DNA of 5,813 nucleotides from Prevotellaceae bacterium. Its GTDB lineage: Bacteria; Bacteroidota; Bacteroidia; Bacteroidales; Paludibacteraceae. A program made the position numbers and the translations under genes. Shown piece by piece: positions 1 to 5,793 of this stretch. The notes under the pieces were generated by a model. That model was given only the letters and a program-made list of their open reading frames with translations. It did no database searches and had not been told where the DNA came from. How positions within the stretch are numbered: the stretch's first letter is position 1; each line of letters starts with the position of its first letter. The stretch covers positions 1 through 5,813 of the forward strand of contig JAISXQ010000068.1 of assembly GCA_031270425.1 (NCBI GenBank), read 5' to 3'.

Positions 1-83
1 AATAGTATTGCTACTATAACGCCTACTCTATTTATTAAACTTATTAATTGTGCCCTTTTTTTTAAATGGTTTTTGGCTGCCAT
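1..83 (-). CDS. Possible N-terminus of a membrane protein, cut by the left edge
   Basis: An open frame on the minus strand starts at an ATG (83-81) and stays open to the window edge, giving about 27 residues. It begins MAAKNHLKKRAQL and continues into a hydrophobic run (VGVIVAIL). A basic N-terminus followed by a hydrophobic stretch is the usual look of a signal anchor or first transmembrane helix. An in-frame ATG at 101-99 would add six residues. I do not recognise the family. The visible part is so short that an open frame by chance is a real possibility, and no convincing promoter box is seen upstream. Confidence 0.4.
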   Translation of the reverse strand, partial: MAAKNHLKKRAQLISLINRVGVIVAIL

Positions 84-418
84 TTTACTGTAATGTACCA
101 TAAAATTTATTTTTAGAAATTAATATTTTTTTTTGTTTTTTGTCATGTACTAAGTTTTTTAATTTTATCCCATAATGTTCCAACTATTGGAAAAGTTTAC
201 GTTCCGTGCAAGGTAAAGACGCCGTTTTTTTTTGACGCTACCGGTATTTTTTTCGATAAAAAATAGCTGCGGAACACTGTCGCAACAGAATCCCGACTTT
301 TTCCGCCATAAAGATAAGAAAAATATTTATAAAAAATAAAAATATGATGAAAATTATTATAAAAAAAATTTCAAGTTAGTTACGGGGCTGGAAAAATAAC
401 CGCAAAGAAAAAAGAATA

Positions 419-506
419 AACCACAATAGGCACAATAGGACACAATAGGCTTTTTCTAAAAAAACAATTTTATAAACTATTGTGTACTATTGTGCCTATT
501 GTGGTT
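419..506. repeat. Long inverted repeat made of six CACAATAG octamers
   Basis: Bases 419-448 and 477-506 are inverted copies over 30 bp with a single mismatch (base 439 against 486), around a 28-nt AT-rich centre. Each arm contains three copies of the octamer CACAATAG: at 422-429, 431-438 and 441-448 on the plus strand, and at 477-484, 487-494 and 496-503 on the minus strand. Copies start 9 or 10 bp apart, close to one helical turn. An A-rich tract precedes the left arm and a T-rich tract follows the right arm, so the transcript could also fold as a terminator-like hairpin. It does not lie within any gene. It may be a multi-site protein-binding array, an unusual terminator or a small mobile repeat; the sequence does not decide between these. 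Confidence 0.85.
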
Positions 507-531
507 ATTTTTTCAAACTAATAACTAAAAT

Positions 532-580
532 AAAAACATGCCGGAACAAGGCGGATATTCTCCTTTTCCGGCATGTTTTT
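532..580. terminator. Bidirectional intrinsic terminator hairpin
   Basis: A perfect 15-bp stem pairs 532-546 (AAAAACATGCCGGAA) with 566-580, around a 19-nt loop. The core CATGCCGG is GC-rich and is flanked by A and T runs, so either strand would give a stem followed by five or six U residues. On the minus strand it lies about 110 nt past the end of the hepT remnant and is the likely terminator of the mntA-hepT transcript. No plus-strand gene ends nearby. Confidence 0.8.
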
Positions 581-688
581 TGAAAGTGTCGAAGTTTCAA
601 GAAACAAGAGATGTAAGCTATAACGCTTTTTCCAATAGTTAAAATGTGCGTATCAATTACGCTGTTTTACTCATAGGCAAGAATGTAT

Positions 689-843
689 TTATTTTTCGTT
701 ATCGTATAAAACTTGAATTTGTTTCTTCAATGCTTGTAAGTCTTTTCTTATAATCGACCAAACTATCTCGTCCTTAATTTGATAATATCAATCGACTCCA
801 AAATATGCCCCAATCTGCTTTTATTTCTAACTTGTTCTCTCAT
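689..843 (-). pseudogene. hepT: HepT-like HEPN toxin gene, broken by an internal deletion
   Basis: HepT is the HEPN-domain RNase toxin paired with MntA (type VII toxin-antitoxin). Reading minus from the ATG at 843-841, which overlaps the end of mntA as is usual for this pair, the frame gives MREQVRNKSRLGHILESID, a good HepT N-terminus. It then runs into a stop at 765-763 (26 codons). In another frame, 787-689 encodes YYQIKDEIVWSIIRKDL and on to LYDNEK plus a TAA stop, which matches the HepT C-terminus (typically H-x-YYQI-x-DEIVW). About 19 N-terminal and 32 C-terminal residues remain, against roughly 110 in intact members. About 60 codons are therefore missing, and the halves are out of register. 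The lost part includes the RX4-6H portion of the catalytic RX4-6HXY motif, so no active toxin is expected. Family assignment rests on recall of HepT sequences, without alignment. Confidence 0.78.
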
Positions 844-1123
844 AAATCAATACTTTATCCTGTTCGACTGATTGTTCCGCAAAACTTTTCACCTGTCCTT
901 CTTCTACCAAATCTACTTTTTTGTGAAGCAAATCTTCGAGGCTATACATAATTCGTATATAATCAAACAAAGAAATTTGAGCATTTTTATCAAAACGCAC
1001 CATAATGTCAATATCGCTGTTCCGGGTTTCTTCGTCGCGGGCATAAGAGCCGAATATCCACGCTTTTTCAATGGGATAAGCGGGAAAAAACTTTTTTAGC
1101 TTATTGACAATAACCTGTTTCAT
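827..1123 (-). CDS. mntA: MntA-type nucleotidyltransferase antitoxin (minimal nucleotidyltransferase)
   Basis: The 98-residue protein is full length for this family. It is a minimal nucleotidyltransferase: the signature G-S-X10-D-X-D is intact at residues 25-39 (GSYARDEETRNSDID), and a third acidic residue is present in KKVDLV (D71). Characterised MntA antitoxins neutralise HepT by transferring AMP to a tyrosine of the toxin's RX4-6HXY motif, acting in the cytoplasm. The C-terminal DKVLIYERTS is typical for Bacteroidales members. Its last codons overlap the start of hepT by 17 bases, which fits translational coupling, but the partner is deleted internally, so this is an orphan antitoxin here. 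A -7 box lies 45 bases upstream on the minus strand, divergent from pyrK. The nucleotidyltransferase assignment is firm; the antitoxin role follows from the neighbouring remnant. Confidence 0.88.
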   Translation of the reverse strand: MKQVIVNKLKKFFPAYPIEKAWIFGSYARDEETRNSDIDIMVRFDKNAQISLFDYIRIMYSLEDLLHKKVDLVEEGQVKSFAEQSVEQDKVLIYERTS

Positions 1124-1167
1124 AGAAAGTTAATATTGAGAGAAAATACTGTTTTGCCTTTCAAACG

Positions 1168-1175
1168 CAAATATA
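1168..1175 (-). promoter_or_regulatory. Bacteroidetes-type -7 box for mntA-hepT
   Basis: The minus strand reads TATATTTG, an exact match to TAnnTTTG. Transcription would begin near 1162, leaving a leader of about 38 nt before the mntA ATG. No good -33 TTTG lies at the usual 19-21 bp spacing; the nearest is about 27 bp away (1203-1206). Confidence 0.5.
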
Positions 1176-1188
1176 CAATATTTTTCCG

Positions 1189-1196
1189 TAATTTTG
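1189..1196 (+). promoter_or_regulatory. Bacteroidetes-type -7 box for pyrK-pyrD
   Basis: TAATTTTG is an exact TAnnTTTG match. Transcription would start near 1203, about 18 nt before the ATG at 1221. The -33 element is not clear. The box overlaps a possible in-frame TTG start at 1194, which argues that the TTG is untranscribed and that the ATG at 1221 is the true start. Confidence 0.55.
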
Positions 1197-1220
1197 CATT
1201 TACAAAAAAGTTTTATTCCG

Positions 1221-1994
1221 ATGAAGAAATTCATGCTCGATTTGACGGTTAAGGAAAACATTCCGTTGGAAAACAGGTACTTCCTGCTTAAACTCACATC
1301 AAACGACCGACTGCCTGAAATGCTGCCCGGACAATTTGCCGAAGTGAGAGTTGACGACGCTCCCACCGTTTTTTTACGCCGTCCTGTTTCTATCCATTAT
1401 GTTGATTATGTAAACAACGAGCTTTGGCTGCTGATACAAATCGTCGGCGGCGGGACACGTAAATTATCCGGTTTAAGAGCCGGAAATACATTGAACTTAT
1501 TGTTTCCGCTTGGGAATACATTTAAGCTCGATACAGGCAAGAACAGCCGCATTATGCTTATCGGCGGCGGCGCAGGCATAGCTCCTCTTCTTTTTTTAGG
1601 CGCATATTTGAAGGAGCGCGGCTGCCAATGCAACTTTCTTTTGGGCGCGCGGACGAAAAAGGATTTACTGCAACTTCATGAATTTGAAAAATACGGCGAG
1701 GTTTACACGACAACCGAAGACGCTTCGCATGGCGAAAAAGGCTACGTTACGCAACATTCGATATTAAACGGTACACATTTCGACATTATTTATACTTGCG
1801 GACCCACGCCTATGATGAAAGCCGTCGCCCAATATGCCGAAGCGGGGGATATTTATTGCGAAGCGTCGCTGGAAAATACGATGGCTTGCGGTATCGGAGC
1901 CTGCCTGTGCTGCGTTACCGATACGAAGGACGAAGGACATGTTTGTGTGTGTACCGGTGGTCCTGTTTTTAATACAAAACGACTGAAATGGTAA
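1221..1994 (+). CDS. pyrK: Dihydroorotate dehydrogenase B, electron transfer subunit (PyrK)
   Basis: PyrK carries FAD and a [2Fe-2S] cluster and passes electrons from the FMN of PyrD to NAD+ in the fourth step of pyrimidine synthesis. The 257-residue protein shows the ferredoxin-reductase layout in order: an FAD-binding barrel with RRPVSI (53-58), a nucleotide-binding fold with GGGAGIAP (115-122) and CGP (193-195), then a C-terminal cluster site with C223, C228, C231 and C244 in the pattern CGIGAC-x-x-C ... C-TGGPVF. C230 and C242 are extra cysteines. The start chosen is the ATG at 1221 (MKKFMLDL). An in-frame TTG at 1194 would add nine residues, but it falls inside the apparent promoter. The gene overlaps pyrD by 7 nt, which fits two subunits of one complex made together. 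Length and motifs match the family throughout. Confidence 0.95.
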   Translation: MKKFMLDLTVKENIPLENRYFLLKLTSNDRLPEMLPGQFAEVRVDDAPTVFLRRPVSIHYVDYVNNELWLLIQIVGGGTRKLSGLRAGNTLNLLFPLGNTFKLDTGKNSRIMLIGGGAGIAPLLFLGAYLKERGCQCNFLLGARTKKDLLQLHEFEKYGEVYTTTEDASHGEKGYVTQHSILNGTHFDIIYTCGPTPMMKAVAQYAEAGDIYCEASLENTMACGIGACLCCVTDTKDEGHVCVCTGGPVFNTKRLKW

Positions 1995-2893
1995 ATCTAA
2001 ATGTAAATATCGGCGGACTGGAACTGAAAAATCCGGTACTGACCGCCTCCGGTACTTTCGGCTACGGAACGGAGTATTCGGACTTTATTGACATTTCGAG
2101 AATAGGGTGTATAATTGTGAAAGGCACTACTCTTCGCGAACGTCAGGGAAACGCTTATCCGCGTATGGCGGAAACTCCATCGGGCATGTTAAACGCTGTG
2201 GGACTGCAAAATAAGGGAGTGGACTACTTTGTTGAACACATCTACCCTACCCTAAAACGCATCAATACAAATGTATTTGTAAACGTGTCGGGTTCGATGG
2301 TGGAAGACTACGTAAAAACCGCCGAAAAACTGAACGAATTAGACGGAATCCCCGGAATAGAACTGAATATTTCCTGTCCTAATGTGAAAGAAGGCGGTAT
2401 GGCTTTCGGTACCAGTTGCGCTTCGGCTGCCGAAGTAACAAAAGCCGTCCGCGAGGTATATAAAAAATCGCTGATGGTAAAACTTTCGCCCAACGTAACC
2501 GATATTGCCGAGATAGCGCGGGCAGTCGAAGCGGAAGGAGCCGATTCCGTTTCGCTTATCAATACGCTATTGGGCATGGCGATAGACGCCGAAAAGCGCC
2601 GCCCTGTCCTGTCCACTGTTACCGGCGGACTTTCGGGTCCTGCCGTGAAGCCGGTTGCCCTGCGTATGGTATGGCAAACGGCAAAAGCCGTAAAAATACC
2701 CGTTATCGGACTTGGCGGTATTATGAACGCTCAAGACGCTATCGAATTTATTCTTGCCGGAGCGACAGCCGTGCAAGTAGGCACGGCGAATTTTATCGAC
2801 CCTAGCGTTAGCGTTAAAATTATCGACGGAATTGAGGATTACCTGAAAAGGCATAAATTTAACAGTATATCGGAAATCAGAGGAATGATTTAG
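1988..2893 (+). CDS. pyrD: Dihydroorotate dehydrogenase B, catalytic subunit (class 1B PyrD)
   Basis: This FMN enzyme oxidises dihydroorotate to orotate in the cytoplasm and works as a heterotetramer with PyrK. The 301-residue TIM barrel begins with the family signature around [15 protein letters not shown] (13-27). It has NAVGLQNKG (69-77) in the substrate region and the catalytic-loop motif [11 protein letters not shown] (127-137), whose C130 is the class 1 base (class 2 enzymes use serine). Further along are LSPNVTDI (166-173) and the FMN-phosphate segments GLGGI (241-245) and VGT (264-266). Length and catalytic cysteine number agree with the characterised Lactococcus PyrDB. The gene starts inside the last codons of pyrK (ATGGTAA overlap), so the two are probably translationally coupled. 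It ends 78 bp before the end of the convergent nadC. Confidence 0.96.
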   Translation: MVNLNVNIGGLELKNPVLTASGTFGYGTEYSDFIDISRIGCIIVKGTTLRERQGNAYPRMAETPSGMLNAVGLQNKGVDYFVEHIYPTLKRINTNVFVNVSGSMVEDYVKTAEKLNELDGIPGIELNISCPNVKEGGMAFGTSCASAAEVTKAVREVYKKSLMVKLSPNVTDIAEIARAVEAEGADSVSLINTLLGMAIDAEKRRPVLSTVTGGLSGPAVKPVALRMVWQTAKAVKIPVIGLGGIMNAQDAIEFILAGATAVQVGTANFIDPSVSVKIIDGIEDYLKRHKFNSISEIRGMI

Positions 2894-2900
2894 ATTTATA

Positions 2901-2928
2901 ATCTTATTTCCCCGGTCGGCGGTAAGAT
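2901..2928. other. Weak hairpin between convergent pyrD and nadC
   Basis: ATCTTA (2901-2906) and TAAGAT (2923-2928) pair perfectly, and a CCCC/GG-rich interior can extend the stem with bulges. It lies 8 nt after the pyrD stop. No real T-run follows on either strand, so it is at best a weak terminator or an RNA 3'-end structure. Confidence 0.3.
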
Positions 2929-2971
2929 GCAAAAATAGAAGTTGTTTTAGGAAAAATGCCTTACAACTATT

Positions 2972-3820
2972 TTAAATCGCTTTAAAACTCATATCCAAAC
3001 TTTTAACCGAATGCGTCAACGCGCCGACGGAAATATAATCGACTCCGCATTCGGCATACTGCCTCAACGTATCGAAAGTAATGCCGCCCGACGACTCGGT
3101 TTCGTAGCTTCCTCCTATCATTTCCACGGCTTTACGTGTGTTTTCCGGCGTGAAATTGTCCAACATGATGCGGTCAACGCCTCCTGTATCCAACACCTGT
3201 TGAAGTTCATCGAAGTTACGCACTTCTATTTCTATTTTCAACTGTTTTCCGTTTTCTTCCAGATATTTCCGGGCTGAACGGATAGCGTTTTCAATACCGC
3301 CGGCAAAATCCACATGATTATCTTTCAACAAAATCATATCGAACAGCCCGATACGATGGTTGCAACCGCCGCCTATGCGCACCGCTTCTTTTTCCAACAA
3401 ACGCAATCCCGGAGTTGTTTTACGGGTATCAAGCGCTTTGGTTTTTGTTCCTTCGAGCAGTTTTACGTATTCGCGCGTGCGGGTAGCGATACCGCTCATG
3501 CGCTGCATAATGTTCAGCATTAAACGCTCTGTTTGCAGGAGCGACCGCACCTTACCTTCGACGTCGAACACAATATCGCCGGGCTTTACCTCGGCTCCGT
3601 CGTGTATATAGACAGTTACTTTTAAACCGGAATCGAAAGCGCGAAATATCTCGCAGGCAACATCGACGCCCGCTAATACGCCTTTCTCCTTGATGATAAG
3701 TTGTGATTTACCAGTCGCACCGGCAGGAATGCAGGACAAAGTTGTGTGGTCGCCATCGCCAATATCTTCGGCAAACCACAGGGGAATCATTTTTTTATAA
3801 TCGTTAAACTCGTTTATCAT
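2972..3820 (-). CDS. nadC: Nicotinate-nucleotide pyrophosphorylase (quinolinate phosphoribosyltransferase)
   Basis: NadC joins quinolinate to PRPP, releasing CO2 and pyrophosphate, to make nicotinate mononucleotide in de novo NAD synthesis. The 282-residue length is normal. N-terminal EDIGDGDHT (18-26) is the family hallmark. Active-site residues are in place: R98 in QTERLMLN; R133 and K134 in DTRKTTPG; H155 and R156 in GGCNHR; K166 in LLKDNH; E199 in EIEVRN; D221 in IMLDNF. The phosphate-binding region is SSGGIT (243-248) and ISVGALTHS (263-271). The ATG overlaps the stop of the upstream DUF4783 gene by 4 nt (ATGA), so nadC is probably translated from a shared transcript starting upstream of that gene. 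nadA and nadB are not in the window. Confidence 0.96.
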   Translation of the reverse strand: MINEFNDYKKMIPLWFAEDIGDGDHTTLSCIPAGATGKSQLIIKEKGVLAGVDVACEIFRAFDSGLKVTVYIHDGAEVKPGDIVFDVEGKVRSLLQTERLMLNIMQRMSGIATRTREYVKLLEGTKTKALDTRKTTPGLRLLEKEAVRIGGGCNHRIGLFDMILLKDNHVDFAGGIENAIRSARKYLEENGKQLKIEIEVRNFDELQQVLDTGGVDRIMLDNFTPENTRKAVEMIGGSYETESSGGITFDTLRQYAECGVDYISVGALTHSVKSLDMSFKAI

Positions 3821-4218
3821 TTCTCTATCCTTAATTGCTGTATCGTTTGAGGTTCCGCATTGCGAAGAAGCACATAAACTCTGTAAACTCCGCTATTCGT
3901 ACTCAAATTCCCAATCATAAAACTTGTAGCGTCCTTTGTACCATTGTGTACTATCTGGAAACCTTTTGTTACGGTATTTTGGTTGAAAAAACCGGAAATA
4001 ACGGAAGCGGCTTGCTGTTTACTGTAAACATCGCTCCGGTCTAACAATACAATTTCAACCGTTGAACCAAAGTAACCGGACAGTTGGGAAGCATTTCCTT
4101 TATTTAAGGCGGCAATTATATTGTCCGAAACCGCATTGTTTTGCCCCGATACAAACAGCGCCGGAAACGCGGTCAGTATAAAAAGGATAGTTGTTAAATA
4201 AGTTTTCATTGATCTCAT
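3817..4218 (-). CDS. Secreted DUF4783-like protein upstream of nadC
   Basis: A 133-residue protein of unknown role that resembles the DUF4783 family of Bacteroidota. Residues 1-25 look like a Sec signal peptide: basic start (MRSMK), hydrophobic core (YLTTILFILTAFPALFV) and likely cleavage after V-S-G, leaving a mature protein starting at Gln26. The lack of a cysteine there argues against a lipoprotein. The mature ~108 residues alternate short helical and strand-like stretches, as in the small NTF2-like fold proposed for the family; I see no catalytic motif. The first of two nearby ATGs is chosen because AAGGAA (4227-4232) sits 8 nt ahead of it; the second, at 4209, would drop three residues. 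It overlaps nadC by 4 nt, so the two are probably co-transcribed, although one product is exported and the other is a cytoplasmic enzyme. The family name is from recall. Confidence 0.8.
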   Translation of the reverse strand: MRSMKTYLTTILFILTAFPALFVSGQNNAVSDNIIAALNKGNASQLSGYFGSTVEIVLLDRSDVYSKQQAASVISGFFNQNTVTKGFQIVHNGTKDATSFMIGNLSTNSGVYRVYVLLRNAEPQTIQQLRIEK

Positions 4219-4295
4219 AGTCGAAGTTCCTTTTATTAAAAAACAGTTTCTAATAAAAAAACACCATCTTTACAAGATAAGTATTAATTTTACTG

Positions 4296-4303
4296 CAAAT
4301 TTA
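4296..4303 (-). promoter_or_regulatory. Bacteroidetes-type -7 box for the DUF4783-nadC pair
   Basis: The minus strand reads TAAATTTG, an exact TAnnTTTG match. A TTG that could act as a partial -33 element lies 22 bp upstream (4326-4328). The implied leader is about 70-75 nt and includes an AT-only inverted repeat (TTTTATTA/TAATAAAA) just ahead of the ribosome-binding AAGGAA. Confidence 0.5.
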
Positions 4304-4350
4304 CATTAATTATTTGTTTTTCTACCAAGAAAAACATTTTTGCCTTGTAT

Positions 4351-4358
4351 TAATTTTG
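4351..4358 (+). promoter_or_regulatory. Bacteroidetes-type -7 box for rlmH
   Basis: TAATTTTG is identical to the octamer in front of pyrK and lies 19 nt before the rlmH TTG start, which gives a very short leader of about 13 nt. A TTTG at 4339-4342 is too close to be a normal -33 element. Confidence 0.5.
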
Positions 4359-4377
4359 ATAAAAAACAAATAACACG

Positions 4378-4851
4378 TTGAAAATAAAACTTATAACGAT
4401 AGGAAAAACTACCGACGCGAATTTAATCCGGCTTGAAGATATGTATAAAAACCGGCTGAAATTCTACGGTTCTTTTGAGTGGACGGCAATTCCCGAATTA
4501 AAGAACACGAAAAATATATCCATTGCGGAACAAAAGGAAAAAGAAAGCGAATTGCTGTTAAAGGCTTTGGATGCAAATGACGAAGTGATTCTTCTTGATG
4601 AAAAAGGACAGGAGTTCAGTTCAAAGGAATTTTCCCTGTTGCTGGAAAAAAAGCGGCATTCGGGCTTAAAAAACATCGTATTTATTGTGGGAGGCTCTTA
4701 TGGATTTTCCGACAAAGTGTATAAAAGAGCCGGCGCGTTGATTTCCCTGTCGAAAATGACCTTTTCGCATCAGATGGTCAGGGTGTTTTTTATTGAGCAG
4801 TTGTACAGGGCTATGACCATTTCGAAAGGCGAGCCTTACCACCACGAATAA
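4378..4851 (+). CDS. rlmH: 23S rRNA (pseudouridine1915-N3)-methyltransferase RlmH
   Basis: RlmH is a small SPOUT methyltransferase that acts on assembled 70S ribosomes and adds a methyl group to N3 of pseudouridine 1915 in helix 69 of 23S rRNA. The 157 residues match the family from end to end: MKIKLITIGKT at the N-terminus, ILLDEKG (71-77), the SAM-binding knot loop VGGSYGF (104-110), SLSKMTFSHQMVR (123-135), EQLYRAMTI (140-148) and the invariant C-terminus GEPYHHE. The start codon is TTG; an in-frame stop lies shortly upstream and no ATG gives the canonical N-terminus. The gene is divergent from the DUF4783 gene and convergent with ptb, with only 33 bp between the two stops and no evident terminator there. 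Confidence 0.97.
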   Translation: MKIKLITIGKTTDANLIRLEDMYKNRLKFYGSFEWTAIPELKNTKNISIAEQKEKESELLLKALDANDEVILLDEKGQEFSSKEFSLLLEKKRHSGLKNIVFIVGGSYGFSDKVYKRAGALISLSKMTFSHQMVRVFFIEQLYRAMTISKGEPYHHE

Positions 4852-4884
4852 AAACCTGTTCCAACCGGCAGTAACGCGTGCATT

Positions 4885-5793
4885 TCAACTTATAACGCAA
4901 GCCATGGCAATGCTGTAAAATTTGGATTCGACGCTTTCGCTGCGCGAAGTAAGCACAACAGGTTTGGAAGTGCCTTGCAATATTCCGCTCATTTCGGCTC
5001 CGGCAAAAACCATCAGTCCTTTGTAGAAAGCATTTGCCGATTCAAAATTCGGAAAAATAAGCACGTCGGCGTCGCCAAGAAGCGGCGAAGGTACATTTTT
5101 AATGCTTCCGCGCTCCCTGTCCAAAGCAAGGAATATATCCAAGGGACCGTCTATAATTACATCGCCAAACTCTCCGGCACGCCATTTTTCCATTATATCC
5201 ATATAATCCTGCATATAACGGATTTTCGGATTGGGCTTTTCGGTAGCGTGTACAAGGGCGATTTTAGGTTTTTCGATACCGAATTTGCGGGTTGTTTCGA
5301 TGCTGTACTTTATAAGCATAATCCGCTGTTCGACCGAAGGCGAAGGAATCACCGCCGGATCGGCAAAAAACAGCAATTTATGGTATTTGGGTATCTCCAG
5401 CGCACCGCAAAACGAAAGTATATTTCCCGCAGGCAACAAACCTTTTTCCTTGTCGAGTATCGCCCGCAACAGTACGTCGGTATTGACCAATCCTTTCATA
5501 AGAATATCCGCTTCGCCGCTTTTAACCATGCGAACGGCTTCGACAGTCGCTTGCTCCACCTCCGGAATATCAATTATATGGATGTAGGGCGAAGGCTCCT
5601 GTTCAAACAAGCGGGGAGATTCGATGGAAGCCACATCGCCTATAAGGAAAGCTTCGGCAATACCGGTTTCGACGGCATGAAAAATCGCATCGAGCGTATG
5701 TAAATCCACCGCGTTAGCCACCGCTATACGCTCACGGCTGTTTAAGCTGCTTAAATGCATTGTTAGCTCCGCGAAAGAAGAAATAGACTTCAT
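4885..5793 (-). CDS. ptb: Phosphate butyryltransferase / branched-chain phosphotransacylase (PTA_PTB family)
   Basis: The protein belongs to the phosphate acetyl/butyryltransferase family, which interconverts acyl-CoA and acyl-phosphate in the cytoplasm; with an acyl kinase this yields ATP and a short-chain acid. The 302-residue length is that of Ptb and of short Pta forms. Family segments are ADILMKGLVNTDVLLRAIL (95-113), the central FFADPAVIPSPS (142-153), IDGPLDIFLAL (214-224) and the C-terminal substrate region GDADVLIFPNFESANAFYKGL (240-260), followed by VVLTSRSES (279-287). These resemble Ptb more than acetyl-specific Pta, but acyl specificity cannot be read from the sequence. The ATG at 5793 is the only good start in view. 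Only 20 bp remain upstream; one frame there ends in a TGA overlapping the ATG (ATGA), which could be the end of a coupled upstream gene. No butyrate kinase gene follows. Confidence 0.88.
   Translation of the reverse strand: MKSISSFAELTMHLSSLNSRERIAVANAVDLHTLDAIFHAVETGIAEAFLIGDVASIESPRLFEQEPSPYIHIIDIPEVEQATVEAVRMVKSGEADILMKGLVNTDVLLRAILDKEKGLLPAGNILSFCGALEIPKYHKLLFFADPAVIPSPSVEQRIMLIKYSIETTRKFGIEKPKIALVHATEKPNPKIRYMQDYMDIMEKWRAGEFGDVIIDGPLDIFLALDRERGSIKNVPSPLLGDADVLIFPNFESANAFYKGLMVFAGAEMSGILQGTSKPVVLTSRSESVESKFYSIAMACVIS

Noticed and set aside
345..380. Short plus-strand frame beginning ATGATGAAAATTATT
   Set aside because: It encodes only about 11 residues of low-complexity AT-rich codons before a stop, with no ribosome-binding site or similarity.
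421..504. CRISPR array
   Set aside because: The units are 8-10 bp with 1-2 bp spacers and mirrored arms; there are no spacers of 25-40 bp and no cas genes.
763..843. A 26-codon minus-strand open frame read as a functional small protein
   Set aside because: Its first 19 codons are the HepT N-terminus and the rest is out-of-frame sequence after the deletion, so it is a pseudogene product.
1194..1220. TTG-initiated N-terminal extension of PyrK by nine residues
   Set aside because: The TTG lies within the last bases of an exact -7 box, and the PyrK family N-terminus fits the ATG at 1221.
3943..3954. ATTGTGTACTAT, identical to 479-490 in the inverted repeat
   Set aside because: It sits inside the DUF4783-like coding sequence without the other octamers or any inverted partner, so a chance match is more likely.
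4852..4884. Terminator between convergent rlmH and ptb
   Set aside because: No stem of useful length with a T-run is visible in these 33 bp.
4975..5703. Long plus-strand open frame opposite ptb
   Set aside because: It is antisense to a well-conserved phosphotransacylase, has no recognisable family features and is rich in H, R and F as expected from a complementary reading.
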